From Eubacterium sp. (GTDB taxonomy: Bacteria > Bacillota_A > Clostridia > Lachnospirales > Lachnospiraceae): a stretch of 15,802 nt of DNA. Location of the stretch: contig JAILEL010000367.1 in the NCBI GenBank assembly GCA_024687845.1, positions 1 through 15,802 on the forward strand, given 5' to 3'. Below are positions 8,689-15,661 of the stretch, piece by piece. The translations under genes were made by a program, and so were the position numbers. Each line of letters starts with the position of its first letter. Within the stretch, counting starts at the first letter, position 1. The notes under the pieces are model-generated. The model saw only the letters and a list, made by a program, of their open reading frames with translations. It was not told where the DNA came from and searched no databases.

Positions 8689-10080
8689 CTACTTACTGTG
8701 ATAATACATATATTTTTCACTTTCCATTGCCATTACTTCCTTTATCGCATATGGCTTGAAAAGCGGTCTCTTTACTTTAATCTTCACCCAGAGAACTGAG
8801 TAAATTCCAAGAATCAACATTACTATTCCCACTACTTTATATAGTGAAAGCTTAACTGACATATCCGGATCAATACTGTAGATCATATACGCTGAGCCTA
8901 GTATTCCGAGAATCGGAATAAGATAACCAAATGGAAGTCTGAAATTCCTAGGCGCATTAGGAAGTCTTCTTCTAAGCAGGATTACATTTACATTAGATAC
9001 GATATAACTGATCAGCCAGAGTACAGCTAAAACTGAAATCATATATGATATCGAATCTGTAGATGAAAGCCCTGTTACATTCAGCAATATAAATGTTCCT
9101 GCTTCAATGAGTATTCCTACAAATGGAGCTCCCTTACTATTCTTCTTCATAAAGAAAGCTGGAAGAAGATTAATCTTCGCCATACCCATTAGGATATATG
9201 CAAGAGACCCCATTATAGTATTCACTGAACTTACTGCCGCAAGAAGTGTAATAATCAGCATCCATATCTTTCCCGTTGGTCCAAGAAGCATTCTTCCATA
9301 TAGAATCTGTGGAGTAGTACTTGTTGAAAGCGAATCCCAATCAGTATAGTTTTTAAACCCAAATGTCAGAAAGGCCTGCATAGCCAGAATGATCAACATA
9401 CTAAGTACCATTCCCAACGGAATATCTCTCTTTGCATTTTTACAATTCTTTGTAAGCGGAATAACATATTCACCTCCTACAAACAGGAAAAATGCAAGTC
9501 CACATAATCCCGTGACACTTTTAAAGTCTGATGCAACTACTGCCGGCTGTTCAACGATATCTCCAGAACCGATTCCAAATGCCCCAAGGAATCCCATTAT
9601 CACAAGTGAAGCAATAAGTGCATATGCTACAAAATCCTGAACCTTAATAAATACATCTACTCCATTTAGATTTGTTATAGCAAGCAATATGATAAGTACT
9701 ACTGTGAATAACCAGCCTGGAATTCCATATCCAGAAAACATTTCAGCAAATGTATTTCCAAATACAGCACCTTCTACAGAGCCTGCCAAGGTGTTACAGA
9801 GCATATATCCTCCAACCATACATATAATGGTTACAAATGGTCCAACACACGCCAAGGAAAACTGAGCAAGTCCTCCTGTAAGATTTGGCATAAGCGAATT
9901 AAGTTCTGCTATCGAAAGCAATGTAAATATGTTGACTACACAAGCTATAGCCATAGTTATAATAAATGGGGTTCCTATAGCTCCAGCTCCTATTCCAAGC
10001 GACAAAAGACAACTGGAAGCAACTACAAGCCCGACTCCTGTAGCTATTACACTACCAAGCCCTATTCTTTTTTCCTCCAT
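8689..10080 (-). CDS. APC-family amino-acid permease
   Basis: A 463-residue integral membrane protein with about twelve hydrophobic segments. The APC-fold unwound first helix appears as GIGAGAIGTPF. The conserved helix-6 region reads FFLFVGGEYVIPLTKNCKNAKRDIPLG, split here as FFLFVGGEYVIPL then TKNCKNAKRDIPLG, typical of amino acid-polyamine-organocation transporters. I start at the ATG at 10080: AAGGAGG stands about 7 nt before it and overlaps the stop of the P-II gene. The longer reading begins with TTG at 10101 and would overlap that gene. A hydrophilic C-terminal tail (about 430-463) faces the cytosol by prediction. The substrate is presumably the amino acid or amine oxidised by the operon. 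Its adjacency to P-II recalls amtB-glnK, with an amino-acid carrier in place of the ammonium channel. Confidence 0.9.
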   Translation of the reverse strand: MEEKRIGLGSVIATGVGLVVASSCLLSLGIGAGAIGTPFIITMAIACVVNIFTLLSIAELNSLMPNLTGGLAQFSLACVGPFVTIICMVGGYMLCNTLAGSVEGAVFGNTFAEMFSGYGIPGWLFTVVLIILLAITNLNGVDVFIKVQDFVAYALIASLVIMGFLGAFGIGSGDIVEQPAVVASDFKSVTGLCGLAFFLFVGGEYVIPLTKNCKNAKRDIPLGMVLSMLIILAMQAFLTFGFKNYTDWDSLSTSTTPQILYGRMLLGPTGKIWMLIITLLAAVSSVNTIMGSLAYILMGMAKINLLPAFFMKKNSKGAPFVGILIEAGTFILLNVTGLSSTDSISYMISVLAVLWLISYIVSNVNVILLRRRLPNAPRNFRLPFGYLIPILGILGSAYMIYSIDPDMSVKLSLYKVVGIVMLILGIYSVLWVKIKVKRPLFKPYAIKEVMAMESEKYMYYHSK

Positions 10081-10093
10081 AGGCTTATCCTCC

Positions 10094-10471
10094 TTAATCA
10101 AGATCTCCTTCTACCAGTGCATCCATTCCTTCTTCACCAGTTCTGACTCTTACAGCATTTGTCACTGGTGTTACAAATATCTTTCCATCTCCAATATGTC
10201 CTGTATAAAGTGACTTCTCAACAAAATCCAAGAATCCATCCACTTCCTTAGAAGGAAGAACTACCATTAACACTTTCTTAGAAAGTAACTGCGGAACTTT
10301 ATTCTTCTCCGACTCATACTCCTTAGTTCCAAGCTGAACTCCACAACCCACTGCATCGTAAATCGTCATTCCTGTAATACCAAACTTGGCAAAGCTTTGA
10401 GTCAGCTCCATAACCTTTGCTTCCTTCGTAATAATTTCGACCTTTGATAATTCCTCAACCGCTACCTTCAT
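10094..10471 (-). CDS. P-II family nitrogen regulator, atypical T-loop
   Basis: A 125-residue homologue of GlnB/GlnK. Strong matches are FGITGMTI (30-37), the B-loop TGHIGDGKIFV (90-100) and the C-loop AVRVRTGEEG (106-115), all part of the ATP-binding cleft. Aligned to E. coli GlnB, the 2-oxoglutarate/Mg-ATP residues Q39 and K58 appear kept as Q46 and K66. R38 is replaced by V45. The T-loop (about 44-62) has no tyrosine at the Tyr51 position; the only T-loop tyrosine, Y52, aligns near GlnB Tyr46. Uridylylation is therefore unlikely. The N-terminus is seven residues longer than in GlnB. I chose the ATG at 10471, with AAGGAGG upstream; a TTG at 10495 is the alternative. It sits 13 nt before the permease and 32 nt after the flavoprotein. 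It likely senses ATP/ADP and 2-oxoglutarate and acts on the permease or the dehydrogenase; the partner is an inference. Confidence 0.9.
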   Translation of the reverse strand: MKVAVEELSKVEIITKEAKVMELTQSFAKFGITGMTIYDAVGCGVQLGTKEYESEKNKVPQLLSKKVLMVVLPSKEVDGFLDFVEKSLYTGHIGDGKIFVTPVTNAVRVRTGEEGMDALVEGDLD

Positions 10472-10503
10472 AATATTCCTCCTTCCACAATTCAAAGCTA
10501 TAA

Positions 10504-11646
10504 TTAAATCTTAGCTTTAAATCTTCCATATCTAAGACCCGATATATCCACCGTAGTCTTTCCTTCTGTTATAAGCATTGCAAGCTGTTCTCCTACTGGA
10601 GGTGCTATACCAAATCCATGTCCACTAAAGGCACATGCAACTACTAATCCTGGAACTTCATCTACAAATCCAAGCACCGGAACTCCGTCCTGACATATAT
10701 CCAGGTATCCCGCCCATGTTCTAACAATCTTTGCATCTGAGAGAGCCGGAAAATATTTCATAATTCCTCGACATATACATGGTGCTGTTATAGCAGCATT
10801 TCCAGGGGAATTCTTAGCTCCAGTATCTTTATTATTTAGTTCAAGTCCGGACATTCCTCCAAATACAAATGACCCATGATCAGCCTGATGTCCATAGAAG
10901 TCTGCTTCAGCTGTACCAAGCATCTGATTGAACATATGAGGTTCAGCCTCTGTAACAAGACATTCCACAAGTTCTTTATGCATAGGAACATCCACTCCAA
11001 TCGTTCCCAGAATAGCCCTAGATTCATATCCAGCTGCCACTACAACATATTCGCCTTCATAAACATTTGTTTCTGTATATACTTCCTTTAAACGACCCTT
11101 GACCTTTCTAAGTCTTACTACCTTTTCGCCAGTTACAAATCTTACACCTAGTTCTCTTGCTTTCTTATAAAATCCAAGAGTAGTAGTGAGCGGATTAGCA
11201 TGTCCATCAGTTGGACACCAGCTTGCTCCTATCACTTCATCAGATAGATATGGATTAATTGCCTTAACCTCCTCAGCATCTATCATTCTCACATCAAGTC
11301 CACATGCCACAGCTCTATCCGTAAGTCCCTGTAAAATCTTCAAATGTTCCGGAGTCTTTCCAAGTCTAAGATTACCTTCCTTATGATATTCGCAATCAAC
11401 TCCAAGCTCTTCAGAAAGTCCTGGCCATAGCTCCTTTATTCCATACATAGCAAGCGGCAATTCTCTTGGATCTCTACCTGACTGTCTTACTCCTCCTCCA
11501 TTTCGGGAAGAACCTCCATTACCAATATTGTCACTTCCCTCCAGAACTATAACTGACTTTCCTCTCTTCACCAGATAATAGCTTATGGCACAGCCAATGA
11601 TTCCTCCACCAACAATTACAACATCTGCTTTATTCTTTACTTCCAT
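10504..11646 (-). CDS. DAO-family FAD-dependent amino/imino-acid dehydrogenase, catalytic subunit
   Basis: A 380-residue member of the D-amino-acid/glycine/sarcosine oxidase family. The N-terminal FAD dinucleotide motif is VIVGGGIIGCA (10-20), with the acidic ribose ligand E36 in VIVLEG. The SSRNGGGVRQ stretch (46-55) is typical of HcnC/opine oxidase beta-like proteins. RTWAGYLD (309-316) and the C-terminal FAD-binding SGHGFGIAP (341-349) complete the fold. It is the size of the beta subunit of archaeal dye-linked L-proline dehydrogenase and of HcnC. It should oxidise an amino or imino acid C-N bond to an imine, passing electrons to the partner subunits. The ATG at 11646 is favoured: GAGGAGG precedes it by 9 nt, overlapping the stop of the BFD gene, while an upstream ATG at 11664 lacks its own ribosome binding site. 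Substrate possibilities include proline, hydroxyproline, sarcosine, glycine, an opine or an amine. Confidence 0.88.
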   Translation of the reverse strand: MEVKNKADVVIVGGGIIGCAISYYLVKRGKSVIVLEGSDNIGNGGSSRNGGGVRQSGRDPRELPLAMYGIKELWPGLSEELGVDCEYHKEGNLRLGKTPEHLKILQGLTDRAVACGLDVRMIDAEEVKAINPYLSDEVIGASWCPTDGHANPLTTTLGFYKKARELGVRFVTGEKVVRLRKVKGRLKEVYTETNVYEGEYVVVAAGYESRAILGTIGVDVPMHKELVECLVTEAEPHMFNQMLGTAEADFYGHQADHGSFVFGGMSGLELNNKDTGAKNSPGNAAITAPCICRGIMKYFPALSDAKIVRTWAGYLDICQDGVPVLGFVDEVPGLVVACAFSGHGFGIAPPVGEQLAMLITEGKTTVDISGLRYGRFKAKI

Positions 11647-11650
11647 AACC

Positions 11651-11971
11651 CTAGACCTCCTCATTTCCGAATATTCTCATTTCCGTAGGTCTCATTGGAG
11701 ATCTTGACGTGGCCGGTTCTAACTCAGCAGGAGACACTCCAAGTTCTCTCGCCACGATTCCCTTAACAAGTCTTGAACAGGTCTGTCCCTGACAAAGACC
11801 CATTCCAGTTCTGAGATATCTTCTTATCTCTGTTAGCGTCCACATCCCATCATGTACAGCTTTTCTTATCTCACCCTTTGTTATCTCCTCACACCTGCAA
11901 ATAAGCATGTCATCATCAGGCTGTGGGACGAATTCTCCTATATCCTTAGATCTATCTACTACCGTATTCAT
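11651..11971 (-). CDS. BFD-like [2Fe-2S] subunit
   Basis: A 106-residue protein centred on a bacterioferritin-associated-ferredoxin-type cluster domain: CRCEEIT (C25, C27) and GLCQGQTC (C60, C65), spacing C-x-C-x32-C-x4-C. In HcnB, opine oxidase alpha and related enzymes this domain is fused or supplied as a separate small subunit that relays electrons between flavins. The C-terminal tail (about 80-106) is rich in P, T and R and has no recognisable domain. GGGAGGA stands about 8 nt upstream of the ATG. It lies 21 nt after the FAD/NAD(P) subunit and 4 nt before the catalytic flavoprotein, which fits a shared complex. Confidence 0.85.
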   Translation of the reverse strand: MNTVVDRSKDIGEFVPQPDDDMLICRCEEITKGEIRKAVHDGMWTLTEIRRYLRTGMGLCQGQTCSRLVKGIVARELGVSPAELEPATSRSPMRPTEMRIFGNEEV

Positions 11972-11992
11972 TAACAGTCCTCCCTTCAGCCC

Positions 11993-13570
11993 TTAATTTG
12001 CTCTAAAAAATCTTGCTTTCATGACATATTCTTTTGGAACTCTCATTGTCAGAAGATTTGTATGATCAAATGCTTTGATACTCTTTACTGAAACAACCTC
12101 TGCTTCACATATCTCTTCACCGCTTCTGCTGAGTCCCTTTCCTTTCTGTCCAACTTCAGGAAGTGGAAGGAATTCGTATGGAAGTGTTACCGTTCCTGTA
12201 CCATCGCCACAGTCTTCATCCACAAGGAATATAGCCTGTCCAGAACAACTTGCTACGCACATTCCACAATTGATACATTCACTGCCTTCTTTAAAAAATG
12301 GCAAACAGGTTATATTATCTCCTGTAGATATACATCCCTTAGGACATGCATCCTGACATGGATTACAAGGAATATTCTGTGTACATTCCATAACCGGATG
12401 AACACCTGACTTATGAGTGACGCCTGGAAATCTCTCGATTTCATCTTCTGCAACAAAGCCATTTTTCAGAAGATTCATCGAAATATCAATTCCCTCTTCA
12501 GTTTTCTCTATAAGCTTGCCTCTATTCTTTGGAGCAAACATACCTTGTCTTAAGCTCTCAAGATCTTCTTCCAGCTTCGTAAGTTCTGACTCTTTTTCTG
12601 ATTCATCTATATATCCAAGGTACTCTGATACACATACACCTGCCATCCTTCCTTCAATCATGGCTGATGATGCTTCTTCTATTCCTGATACATCACCTGC
12701 TGCAAAGACACCAGATACTGACGTTTCTCCATACTTATCAATAATTGGAACCTGGCCGCCTCTCTTTGGGTTATCCTCCATCTCACAGCCGGCCATCTTA
12801 AGAAGCTGAGACATTGGTGAAAGACCAACTGCCATACATATTGTATCTACATCGAAATATTTTTCTGTTCCAGGAATTGGTGCAAAATGTTCATCCACCT
12901 GATTTATTGTTACTCCTGTTACATGATCATCTCCGTGCGCTTCCTTTATTGTATGTGACAAGAAGAACGGCACTCCTGTTCTAGCCACCTTAGCTGCATG
13001 AACTCCATATCCTCCAATTCTTGGAGCCGCATCTACAAGAGCTACAACCTCACAACCGGCCTGAAGAAGCTGAAATGATACAACCAATCCAACATTACCG
13101 GAGCCTAACATAAGTATCTTCTTACCTGGCTGAATTCCATGAAGATTCATCATAGTCTGTGCTGCACCAGCTCCTATAACTCCAGGAAGTGTCCAACCCG
13201 GAAATGTAACCATATTCTCTGCTGCTCCAGTTGCGATAATTACAGTGTCACCCTTATAGTGCTTTATACTATCACCTATTTTTACATTAACTTCCTTGTC
13301 AGAATATAAACCTACTACTGTAGCATTAAGTACTACTTCAACACCTGCGCTGGCTGCTTCTTCAAGTAGATCTTCTCCTATCTTATAGCCTCTAATCTTA
13401 GCGTGATGCTCTTTAGAACCAAAGAACTTATGTATCTGTTTAAATAACTGACCACCTGGTTTTTCATTTTCATCAAAAACTATTACCTTTATTCCTCTCT
13501 TAGCAGCTTCAATTGCTGCAGAAAGTCCGGATGGTCCAGCTCCGACTATTATTACTTCATATCTTTCCAT
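11993..13570 (-). CDS. FAD/NAD(P)-binding oxidoreductase subunit with C-terminal ferredoxin domain
   Basis: A 525-residue protein of the HcnB / opine oxidase alpha / proline dehydrogenase alpha type. The FAD motif is VGAGPSG (9-15), followed by PGGQL (38-42); VIIATGA is at 110-116; a second nucleotide motif LGSGNVG is at 155-161; the closing FAD motif is GVFAAGDVSG (287-296). After a charged helical linker (322-345) comes a cysteine-rich region: C396, C402, C405, C409, C413, C422, then C432-x2-C435-x2-C438-x3-C442, consistent with two [4Fe-4S] clusters. This ferredoxin extension suggests electrons leave to a low-potential acceptor or to NAD(P) rather than to oxygen. The ATG at 13570 is preferred over a TTG at 13591: AGGAG is 10 nt upstream and the preceding gene stops 7 nt away. 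A role as the electron-exit subunit is inferred from family and context. Confidence 0.88.
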   Translation of the reverse strand: MERYEVIIVGAGPSGLSAAIEAAKRGIKVIVFDENEKPGGQLFKQIHKFFGSKEHHAKIRGYKIGEDLLEEAASAGVEVVLNATVVGLYSDKEVNVKIGDSIKHYKGDTVIIATGAAENMVTFPGWTLPGVIGAGAAQTMMNLHGIQPGKKILMLGSGNVGLVVSFQLLQAGCEVVALVDAAPRIGGYGVHAAKVARTGVPFFLSHTIKEAHGDDHVTGVTINQVDEHFAPIPGTEKYFDVDTICMAVGLSPMSQLLKMAGCEMEDNPKRGGQVPIIDKYGETSVSGVFAAGDVSGIEEASSAMIEGRMAGVCVSEYLGYIDESEKESELTKLEEDLESLRQGMFAPKNRGKLIEKTEEGIDISMNLLKNGFVAEDEIERFPGVTHKSGVHPVMECTQNIPCNPCQDACPKGCISTGDNITCLPFFKEGSECINCGMCVASCSGQAIFLVDEDCGDGTGTVTLPYEFLPLPEVGQKGKGLSRSGEEICEAEVVSVKSIKAFDHTNLLTMRVPKEYVMKARFFRAN

Positions 13571-13577
13571 TGCCTCA

Positions 13578-13901
13578 TCACTCCTCTCCAACGGTTAAAG
13601 CGGTAACACCGTCCTGTGTCTGAACAACCATACCTTCTTCAAGAGGAGTTACGCATGTTCTGACATTTGGCTTGCCATCTACTACCATTACACAGTCTGT
13701 ACATCTTCCTATTGCACAGAATATTCCACGAGGCTTATGTTCTTTCTTAGTATATCTATGAATCATCACTCCATTTGCTTTAAGTGCAACCGCTATGGGT
13801 TCTCCTTTATATCCTTGCATCTGCTTTCCATCATATGTAAATGATACCAGCTCTTCTTTTTCCGGCTTTCCCAGAATCGGATGTTCATCTATTCTGCTCA
13901 T
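13578..13901 (-). CDS. [2Fe-2S] ferredoxin-like subunit (HcnA / sarcosine oxidase alpha N-terminus type)
   Basis: A 107-residue protein of the Fer2_4 type. The plant-ferredoxin-like cluster is FCAIGRCTDC (C62, C67, C70) with C83 in VRTC, spacing C-x4-C-x2-C-x12-C. The YKGEPIAVALKANGV segment (31-45) is the usual lead-in of HcnA and of the N-terminal domain of heterotetrameric sarcosine oxidase. It is too short for a stand-alone enzyme and should act as the small Fe-S subunit of the complex. Of three in-frame starts (TTG 13922, ATG 13907, ATG 13901) the last has GGAGG at an ideal 7-nt spacing. It lies 7 nt before the FAD/NAD(P) subunit and 40 nt after the Rid gene. Confidence 0.85.
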   Translation of the reverse strand: MSRIDEHPILGKPEKEELVSFTYDGKQMQGYKGEPIAVALKANGVMIHRYTKKEHKPRGIFCAIGRCTDCVMVVDGKPNVRTCVTPLEEGMVVQTQDGVTALTVGEE

Positions 13902-13941
13902 ATCCATTCCTCCAACAACCAATCTTTTCTTTCTTCATTTC

Positions 13942-14334
13942 TTAATCAGTAATCATTGCTTCCATTACTATCTCAACATACTGAGTAGGTCTATTCAGCT
14001 TTGTTATTTCAACCATTGTATTCAGTGGTTTTATCTCCTTGAAGAACTCTGCATATGCTTCACAGATTCTTCCTCCCTGCGTGATATCAGTTGTATATAT
14101 AAAAACTGAGAAAACATTTTCTTTAGTTGCCCCAGCCTGTTCAAGAAGCTTAATCTGTTTATCTAATACATATTTTGTCTGTTCGTAAGCATCCTCTCCG
14201 TAGACTGTTCCATCAGGCTGTACGGAAGTTGTTCCACCGATTTTGATATAAGGTCCAATCTTTACCATTCTCGAATATCCTATCTTTTCTTCTAATGGTG
14301 CACCTGAGCTGTAATTAGTTCTTTTAATTTCCAT
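13942..14334 (-). CDS. Rid-family (YjgF/YER057c/UK114) protein lacking the catalytic arginine
   Basis: A 130-residue small cytosolic protein of the trimeric Rid fold: YIKIGGTTSVQPDG (29-42), TKYVLDKQIKLLEQAGAT (53-70), and the C-terminal VEITKLNRPTQYVEIVMEA (108-126). RidA hydrolyses reactive imine/enamine intermediates, the kind of product a DAO-family dehydrogenase releases. Aligning the C-terminus with E. coli RidA (PARSCVEV), the substrate-carboxylate arginine is replaced by N105 (PLNTMVEI). It therefore belongs to a subgroup that probably does not have classical imine deaminase activity, or acts on a substrate without the carboxylate. The ATG at 14334 is favoured (AGGTGG 8 nt upstream) over a GTG at 14346. 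It is the first gene of the operon. Confidence 0.88.
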   Translation of the reverse strand: MEIKRTNYSSGAPLEEKIGYSRMVKIGPYIKIGGTTSVQPDGTVYGEDAYEQTKYVLDKQIKLLEQAGATKENVFSVFIYTTDITQGGRICEAYAEFFKEIKPLNTMVEITKLNRPTQYVEIVMEAMITD

Positions 14335-14404
14335 AATCCATACCACCTTTCTTTATCAAAACATGTTCATTTCTTTCATAACAAACTGATCCATAAACAG
14401 CAGA

Positions 14405-14438
14405 AAAGGCGTTCACACATATCTGTGTAAACGCCTTT
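14405..14438 (-). terminator. Terminator- or attenuator-like hairpin between lysR and the operon
   Basis: AAAGGCGTT (14405-14413) pairs with 14430-14438; after one C-A mismatch a further ACACA/TGTGT helix (14415-14419 with 14424-14428) forms around a 4-nt loop. On the minus strand the stem is followed by a short T4 tract. It lies about 170 nt after the lysR stop and 70 nt before the Rid start. It may end lysR transcription or sit in the operon leader. Confidence 0.6.
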
Positions 14439-14512
14439 GTTTATAATATCTTTCTGCTTATTAATTTTGTACTTGTTAATGATTTTTATATATTTGTTTT
14501 GTTCATGCGTAA

Positions 14513-14522
14513 TTTATATCAC
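14513..14522 (-). promoter_or_regulatory. Weak candidate extended -10 promoter for the catabolic operon
   Basis: The 14335-14604 gap holds no gene. On the minus strand TG-A-TATAAA (14513-14521) resembles an extended -10, but no clear -35 stands at the right distance. A short dyad GTTTC/GAAAC (14574-14578, 14593-14597) containing CTAATTAG lies just past the lysR stop. It is a possible but unproven LysR-type operator. Confidence 0.25.
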
Positions 14523-14604
14523 TTTTATCTGATAAAGAAAATCATATATTGTATTTACCAGTTCAACTATTTTGTTTCACTAGTACTAATTAGAAACTGA
14601 TACT

Positions 14605-15513
14605 CTAGTCCTGTGATATCTTGGTTTCACTCCGCAGCTGAAAATAATCCAGAATTGCATTTCTAAACAGCTCTCCTTCTACACTGAGAACATTATTCTT
14701 GTTTCTCACAAGGTAGAGTCTTTTTACAAGCCAGTTTTCCTCAAAACTCACAACTTTAATCCTGTCGGATCTTACCTTATCTGCCAGATATCTGAGACTG
14801 ACTCCGAGGGCGTATCCTGACTCTGCCATCTGATGTATTAGATGAACATCCGATGTTTCCAGTATAATATTGGGCTTAATCCCTCTTTCTTCGAATGAAT
14901 ATAACTGATTCATACTGATAGATGAACGAGCATCCTTTACAACAACCTTTTCCCCACTCAGCTTAGAGAAGGGTATCATATCATATTGTGCCAGCGGATG
15001 ATCCTTATTGACTACTAGACAGAACTCTTCAGTACATAGAGACTCACATATAAACTTATCTGAATTGAATGGACCTGGCACTATTCCAAGTTCCACTCTA
15101 TTCTTCTCAACATCCTCAACTATATTACTATCAGGAAACTCCTTAATCTTAATCCGAAGCTTCGGATAAGCTTCATTAAACTGCTGATAAAAATCCGCAG
15201 AAACAAGCTGAGGGAAATCATAAGATGTATATACTTCAACTGTCTTGATTGCATTATCTCCCAGAAACAGCTTATTCTCTATAACATCATACTCATTCAG
15301 AATATTCCTGGCATGAATAGCAAGCCTTGCAGCATCACTTGTTGGTATGATTCTATTAGCCTTATGTTTAAAGAGCTGCACATTAAGTTCCTTTTCAAGT
15401 GTAATGATGGTTTTGCTAAGTCCCTGAGGTGATACAAAAAGCTTCTCAGCAGCCTTACTGATACTCTTCTGTTCATATACCTCAAGGAAATAACTTAACT
15501 GTCTATGATTCAT
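14605..15513 (-). CDS. LysR-type transcriptional regulator
   Basis: A 302-residue regulator of standard family length. Residues 1-60 are the winged helix-turn-helix (MNHRQLSYFLEVYEQKSIS, then KAAEKLFVSPQGLSKTIITL, then EKELNVQLF). From about 88 on is the two-lobed effector-binding domain (ELGIVPGPF at about 148, EEFCLVVNKDHPLA, then ESGYALGVSLRYLA). The ATG at 15513 has ATAGGAG about 7 nt upstream and matches the usual LysR N-terminus; an in-frame start at 15549 would add twelve unmatched residues read from the hairpin. It is on the same strand as, and directly upstream of, the catabolic operon, so it probably controls that operon with the substrate or a product as effector; this is inferred from position only. 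Confidence 0.9.
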   Translation of the reverse strand: MNHRQLSYFLEVYEQKSISKAAEKLFVSPQGLSKTIITLEKELNVQLFKHKANRIIPTSDAARLAIHARNILNEYDVIENKLFLGDNAIKTVEVYTSYDFPQLVSADFYQQFNEAYPKLRIKIKEFPDSNIVEDVEKNRVELGIVPGPFNSDKFICESLCTEEFCLVVNKDHPLAQYDMIPFSKLSGEKVVVKDARSSISMNQLYSFEERGIKPNIILETSDVHLIHQMAESGYALGVSLRYLADKVRSDRIKVVSFEENWLVKRLYLVRNKNNVLSVEGELFRNAILDYFQLRSETKISQD

Positions 15514-15534
15514 ATATTTACTCCTATAACAAAA

Positions 15535-15573
15535 AACGAGCAAAGACACTCATACCGAACGTCTTTGCTCGTT
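15535..15573 (-). terminator. Intrinsic-terminator-like hairpin in the lysR leader
   Basis: AACGAGCAAAGAC (15535-15547) is the exact complement of 15561-15573: a 13-bp perfect stem with a 13-nt loop. On the minus strand the stem runs straight into T6 and then, within a few bases, the lysR ribosome binding site. No gene lies upstream within the window for it to terminate. Confidence 0.75.
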
Positions 15574-15593
15574 AAACACATACATACAATCCG

Positions 15594-15622
15594 AAGATAA
15601 CATAATATATTCAACCTGTCAA
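15594..15622 (-). promoter_or_regulatory. Promoter of lysR
   Basis: On the minus strand a consensus TTGACA (15617-15622) and TATCTT (15594-15599) are 17 nt apart, and the -10 is preceded by TGT, giving an extended -10. Predicted transcription would begin near 15587, only about 14 nt before the hairpin at 15535-15573. Confidence 0.65.
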
Positions 15623-15661
15623 ATATAACAGAACTGAACAGTTAGAAAAATGCATCACAAG

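Noticed and set aside
8689..10101. Longer permease reading from a TTG codon at 10101
   Set aside because: The TTG lies inside the P-II gene, while AAGGAGG is ideally placed for the ATG at 10080.
13578..13922. Longer start (TTG) for the small ferredoxin-like subunit
   Set aside because: The GGAGGA ribosome binding site lies inside that extension; the ATG at 13901 has correct spacing.
14574..14597. Short dyad GTTTC/GAAAC after the lysR stop as a lysR terminator
   Set aside because: The stem is only 5 bp with a 14-nt loop and no T-run on the minus strand; kept only as a weak operator possibility.
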